From Bacteroidales bacterium (GTDB taxonomy: Bacteria > Bacteroidota > Bacteroidia > Bacteroidales > FEN-979), in the NCBI GenBank assembly GCA_028706295.1, contig JAQWBQ010000002.1, positions 1 to 64,000 on the forward strand: DNA of 64,000 nucleotides, read 5' to 3'. The notes beneath the pieces were generated by a model, which was not told the origin of the DNA, made no database searches, and saw only the letters and a program-made list of their open reading frames with translations. Below, piece after piece: positions 59,827 through 64,000 of the stretch (its first letter is position 1; each line of letters begins with the position of its first letter). A program made the translations under genes and the position numbers.

Positions 59827-60036
59827 TTACTTCTTCAGTAAATCTTTGACAACAAAATAGATGGAAATTATTACTCCCGAAATAGAAAATACAACGGTAA
59901 AGATGGGCTTTGAATGAAGATATTGGTCAAGTTTAAATCCACCGAAAACACTTATCAGAATGATGACCAGCATCTGAAAAGCCATCCCGGAATAACGGGC
60001 GTAACTGTTAAGGTTTTTCTTTGGGTCGGTTGTCAT
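59827..60036 (-). CDS. AtpZ/AtpI family protein
   Basis: MTTDPKKNLNSYARYSGMAFQMLVIILISVFGGFKLDQYLHSKPIFTVVFSISGVIISIYFVVKDLLKK; two TM helices. ATG 60036 preferred. Confidence 0.8.
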   Translation of the reverse strand: MTTDPKKNLNSYARYSGMAFQMLVIILISVFGGFKLDQYLHSKPIFTVVFSISGVIISIYFVVKDLLKK

Positions 60037-60412
60037 GAATCGGAATGCCGGTACTGGCATCTTTTAATGAAGGCTGCTCCATGGCACAGGTCCCGGAAAA
60101 TCGGGCCCCGGGCTCAATTGCGAGTTTTCCTGTAACGATATCACCGCTGAACCGGGCGGTCTCCTTTAAGGTGAGTAATTCTGTGACTTTGACGTTGGCT
60201 TTTACTTCACCGGAAAAATCGGCATTTTGACATTGAATCTCCCCGTCAATTTTACCGGTTGGTCCGACGACGATCTTACCCTTGCATTGAATGGTACCGC
60301 TAAGCGTGCCATCAATCCTGAAATCACCATTGACCTGGATTTCGCCGTTGACCAATGCACCGGGTCCTAAAATATTGATGGAGGGCATTTCCGGCTCTCT
60401 GTTTTTTGACAT
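60008..60412 (-). CDS. Bactofilin / polymer-forming cytoskeletal protein
   Basis: GALVNGEIQVNGDFRIDGTLSGTIQCKGKIVVGPTGKIDGEIQCQNADFSGEVKANVKVTELLTLKETARFSGDI. Confidence 0.92.
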   Translation of the reverse strand: MSKNREPEMPSINILGPGALVNGEIQVNGDFRIDGTLSGTIQCKGKIVVGPTGKIDGEIQCQNADFSGEVKANVKVTELLTLKETARFSGDIVTGKLAIEPGARFSGTCAMEQPSLKDASTGIPIHDNRPKEKP

Positions 60413-60418
60413 GTCCGT

Positions 60419-63097
60419 TTATTTTTTAATAGGATAATTCTTTTCAAAGAAGCGAAGATACTGTGGAATATCTTTGTTTTTATACAGAACGGGGTAATTT
60501 TCAACGGAAATCACAAAATCGTAATAGGTGCCTGCGTTCTCCAACCGGGTAAAGATATATTTGCTGTCGCGGATCCCAATCAGGTAATTCATCGCTTTAT
60601 CACTGTTGTCAAAATTGTTTATAGTGATCATTTGGCGCCTTTCATCCAGCAGGATGCTGTTGATCATCAACTGATCCAGATCGTGAAATTTAGTGTTATA
60701 ATCTGAGATTTTGATTTTCAACGCGTCAACATCGACAAGATCCCCATCGACGATGATAACAAAAAAATGAAGTGCGTTGGGATCAAATTTGTACAGTTTT
60801 GATGAAAGGTCAATTTTTGCAGAAGAATCGGGCGATGCGCCGGTAACCGTAGAGCCCGGTTGGGCTCCCAGAAATGCCAGCACATTCTCAGCCAGGGGCT
60901 TCACTTTACTGCGGGGATAATCTTTGATGACTTTGTTGATGGCAACCACCATCGAATCGACTACCTCAATTTTTCCAAGTGCAAGTGCCCTCAAATAATC
61001 AAATTTTGGCATAAAGGCCGTATCGGTCGGAAATTTCGTGTGTGCAATGTCGGTGTTGTTGATGACCATGTAGTATTGCTGGTTCTGAAACGCTTTGTAA
61101 GTATCATTATAGAGGACTGAAGCCTCTGATTTCCGTGCATGGATCTCTTTGTAAAAATTCGGATTGATCAGTAATTTGGCATAATCACTTTCAGGATAAT
61201 TGGAGATGATCTGGTTTTTATACTGATCGCTTTTAGGCTGATTCTGAAGGTGTTGATATAGGATACACAATTCATACAGGGTCTGAACCTTATATTTATT
61301 ATCCGGATACCGTTCCAGAAGTTGTTCAAATGTCTCGGTCGAATTCCCGTAATCACCCAAACCTTCCACATAAATAAATCCTGCCTTATAAAAAGCGTCA
61401 ACGATCTGATCATCGGATGCTTTAATCTTATCTTTGGTCAGTGGTAAATCTTTGAGGTAAAAAGCGCGATCCTTGGGATCAGTCGATTTCGCCAGTAATT
61501 TGGCCGAAATTTTAGAGGTATCGCCGGGGATTAAACTTAAGGTGTCGGGTGCTCCGGCCGGTTCATTTGAGAAAGCAACAAGGGTTTTATCGGTCAGGAA
61601 CCAATTATCTTCAAATTTTCTTCGGCCCCACTTTCTGACAAAGGTGGAAAACCCACTCGACAAGGTAGTCGGATTATAAAAGTACCACCGGCCTTCCTTT
61701 GAGCCACTTGAAAGTGATTCCTGTTGATTCATCTGACCAAATACATTCTTGTTTTCCTGGCGTTCCATCTCCTCCATTTTCTTTTTCATCTCCTCCGCCA
61801 CGAGCTGTGCAATGATCTGATCGATAATCTTGTTGCGTTCACTTTCCGTCATATTGGCAAGTTTCCGGAGGCTGTCCTGCGTACTGATGATCTGTAAATT
61901 CGAAACGAGATCAGTAAGGGTAGCCGTTCGGCGTGAAAGATCCTTGTAATTCGGATAATCCTTTGGCAGAAACTGCAACGTACTGTCGTAATAGGCTTGC
62001 GCCATCTGGTAGTTTTTTCTTCCAAAAAAAATGTCAGCCAGTTCCAGGGATGAAATGGCTTTCTGGTAGTTATTTGTCCGGCTGGCAGTAACTGATTTTC
62101 TATAGAAACCAATGGCAGTGGCAGTGTCGGAATCTTTGATTGCGATGTGGGCAAGCGCATAATAGATCTGGTCCTGAAAATCTTTGTTTTTATCATCCTT
62201 CAGCATTCTTGTCATCTTTTTGATGATAAACTCGCGGTTGCCGCTTTTAGCATCATAACACTGGGCCAGATTTATTTTGGCATTGAACTCCATTTCATAC
62301 GAAGGAGCTTTTTTTACTACATAGGTGTACATCTTTGAAGCCTCGGCAAGATCTCCGTTTTGCTGATATATCTGTCCAAGGATAAATCTGCATCTTGTAC
62401 TCACTGCTCCCGACTGTTTTAATTCAAGGGCTCTGAGAAGATATGGAACGGCAGTGTTATAATTTTTTTGCAGAATGTAGGATTGGGCGTACACCAGGTT
62501 TACCTCAGTTTCATAGGAATCGGGCGCTTCGCCTTTGTTGATTTTACTTAGAAGCATGTCGAGCATGGGTTCAGCCCGGGTAAAATCGCCCAACTGAACG
62601 TTCGATTTGGCCTGCCAGAGCATCGCTTCGTACTTAATCTCATTATCATTGTAAGTCTTGATGACAAACTCGAAGGTTCTCCGCGCCATCGGATAATCCT
62701 GCTTGTAGAAGTAGCTTTTACCGATCAGGAGGTAAGCATCGTCAATCCACCTTACATATTCCTTCCGGTTAAAGGTCATCGAATGCTTGTTGATCGCCTT
62801 TGAAGCCTTTTTTATCGCTATGTCGGTATATTGAGAAAGTTTTCCGGCACTGGTGCGGTCGCCATAGTTAAATACCGGCAGAACGAGTGCATAATTGTCC
62901 TTAATACTCAATTCATAATCCTTCAACCCGGTACGAAGGTTATCCATTCCATTCCAGTATACGTTGTAATGGGAGGTAAGATTATGATAAGTTCTGCGGA
63001 CAAAAGTGTTTTTCTTGGTTGAACAACCACCTGAAACCAACAATCCTGAAATAAAAAGAATCCCTGCAATCCGGGAATAAAACAAGTTCGCTTTCAA
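60419..63097 (-). CDS. T9SS/gliding lipoprotein PorW/SprE-like, TPR-rich
   Basis: 892 aa; lipobox LVSGGCSTKKNTFVRRTYHNLTSHYNVYWNG typical of SprE/PorW; multiple TPR units. Confidence 0.85.
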   Translation of the reverse strand: MKANLFYSRIAGILFISGLLVSGGCSTKKNTFVRRTYHNLTSHYNVYWNGMDNLRTGLKDYELSIKDNYALVLPVFNYGDRTSAGKLSQYTDIAIKKASKAINKHSMTFNRKEYVRWIDDAYLLIGKSYFYKQDYPMARRTFEFVIKTYNDNEIKYEAMLWQAKSNVQLGDFTRAEPMLDMLLSKINKGEAPDSYETEVNLVYAQSYILQKNYNTAVPYLLRALELKQSGAVSTRCRFILGQIYQQNGDLAEASKMYTYVVKKAPSYEMEFNAKINLAQCYDAKSGNREFIIKKMTRMLKDDKNKDFQDQIYYALAHIAIKDSDTATAIGFYRKSVTASRTNNYQKAISSLELADIFFGRKNYQMAQAYYDSTLQFLPKDYPNYKDLSRRTATLTDLVSNLQIISTQDSLRKLANMTESERNKIIDQIIAQLVAEEMKKKMEEMERQENKNVFGQMNQQESLSSGSKEGRWYFYNPTTLSSGFSTFVRKWGRRKFEDNWFLTDKTLVAFSNEPAGAPDTLSLIPGDTSKISAKLLAKSTDPKDRAFYLKDLPLTKDKIKASDDQIVDAFYKAGFIYVEGLGDYGNSTETFEQLLERYPDNKYKVQTLYELCILYQHLQNQPKSDQYKNQIISNYPESDYAKLLINPNFYKEIHARKSEASVLYNDTYKAFQNQQYYMVINNTDIAHTKFPTDTAFMPKFDYLRALALGKIEVVDSMVVAINKVIKDYPRSKVKPLAENVLAFLGAQPGSTVTGASPDSSAKIDLSSKLYKFDPNALHFFVIIVDGDLVDVDALKIKISDYNTKFHDLDQLMINSILLDERRQMITINNFDNSDKAMNYLIGIRDSKYIFTRLENAGTYYDFVISVENYPVLYKNKDIPQYLRFFEKNYPIKK

Positions 63098-63138
63098 ATT
63101 TACCTGGTACTAATAAATAGTTATTAACTATAATTTTA

Positions 63139-63146
63139 CAAAAATA
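63139..63146 (-). promoter_or_regulatory. Putative -7 element TATTTTTG for the PorW/SprE-like gene
   Basis: CAAAAATA on + strand, about 42 bp upstream of start 63097. Confidence 0.35.
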
Positions 63147-63338
63147 TTTTAATTTTTTGAATTGGCCCCGGTCGTTTCCAAGATTTCTCTTCCCGAATGA
63201 AGACTGGCCGAAAAACCCACCCGGGCAGCTCCCATGCTTTACTCCTGAGTCGCTCCTCGCCAAAATGAATCGCATTTTGTGCAGCACCAGTATAATTTTC
63301 CGATATTTGTACCGTTTTCAGAATCAGTCCACCTGTAG

Positions 63339-64000
63339 ATGAGCCCTCCAAAAACGGAAAAAAAAGTATCATGGACCAGGAAATGGCGGAACAAGTATCG
63401 GCTGGTCTTTATGACCGATGATACCCTTGAAGAGCGGTTTACTTTCCGACTGTCGCGGATGAATGTTTTTATTGCTCTGGGTACCTTGGCCATTATCCTC
63501 ATTTTCCTGACTTCCATATTGATTGCCTTCACACCGCTGCGGGAATACATACCGGGTTATACAAACGTTGGCCTGACAAAAAGGCTTTACAAACTTCAAA
63601 TGAAGACCGATTCGATCGAACGCGATCTGATCCGGAAAGAGCAATTTCTGAACAACCTTAGGGATGTAATCAATGGTAAAGATTTCGTGCCCGGCCAGAT
63701 TCCGACAAAGGATACTATGCGCCGTTACAAGGATATCAAACTGAAGCGATCGCCCGAGGATTCTTTGCTGCGTCTCGACATGGAAAATCAGACCCGTTAC
63801 AGCCTTTATAAAATGGAAAGCAAGGAAAGCCCGGCCATGAAAAAAACAAATATCGGAAGTATGGTGTTTTTTACTCCGGTCAAGGGCATTATTACCAACA
63901 AGTTTGACCCTGCCCGTAACCATCTTGGGATTGATGTGGTTTCGAAACAAAATGAAGCAGTCAAGGCAGTACTTGACGGGACGGTCATTCTGGCGGCCTG
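63339..64000 (+). CDS. M23 family metallopeptidase (truncated by window end)
   Basis: ATG 63339: MSPPKTEKKVSWTRKWRNKYRLVFMTDDTLEERFTFRLSRMNVFIALGTLAIILIFLTSILIAFTPLREY...FFTPVKGIITNKFDPARNHLGIDVVSKQNEAVKAVLDGTVILAA; TM plus start of LytM domain. Not in ORF track. Confidence 0.88.
   Translation, partial: MSPPKTEKKVSWTRKWRNKYRLVFMTDDTLEERFTFRLSRMNVFIALGTLAIILIFLTSILIAFTPLREYIPGYTNVGLTKRLYKLQMKTDSIERDLIRKEQFLNNLRDVINGKDFVPGQIPTKDTMRRYKDIKLKRSPEDSLLRLDMENQTRYSLYKMESKESPAMKKTNIGSMVFFTPVKGIITNKFDPARNHLGIDVVSKQNEAVKAVLDGTVILAA

Noticed and set aside
1-64000. tRNA, rRNA or CRISPR array
   Set aside because: No TTCGANTC-type T-loop in a plausible cloverleaf in intergenic DNA, no rRNA-like conserved blocks and no regularly spaced direct repeats; visual scan only, so tRNAscan-SE/Infernal should confirm.

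Overview
The window is chromosomal DNA from a Bacteroidota (Bacteroidetes) genome. The evidence is TAnnTTTG-type -7 promoter elements, few Shine-Dalgarno sequences, a TonB receptor/PorV locus, type IX secretion (T9SS) components and C-terminal sorting domains, and PorW/SprE. I call about 50 protein-coding genes. Two are cut by the window edges and are absent from the ORF track. I saw no rRNA, tRNA, CRISPR array, transposase or prophage module. Main modules: PPTase-metH-metF divergent from ahcY; TonB receptor / giant T9SS-CTD protein / PorV-like operon; greA-HIT; tRNA 2-selenouridine locus (mnmH plus a fused cysteine desulfurase-SelD); TetR/TolC convergent with RND/MFP; two tandem ECF sigma/membrane-partner modules with a secreted PKD protein; tnaA-fRMsr-mntP; ptb-APC permease-buk; ORF6N gene carrying a 31-bp palindrome; WbpE/WbpD/WbpB-like sugar genes with galE and rfbB; folE-PTPS; bactofilin/AtpZ/AtpI-like/DUF4421; PorW/SprE divergent from an M23 peptidase. 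The best candidate for an under-described system is 37102-42087. There, an ECF sigma factor is followed by a protein that looks like an inner-membrane anti-sigma fused to an outer-membrane beta-barrel, then a secreted PKD protein. A second sigma/partner pair follows, and its periplasmic domain resembles part of that secreted protein. All calls come from reading translated sequence and motifs; no database search was run.
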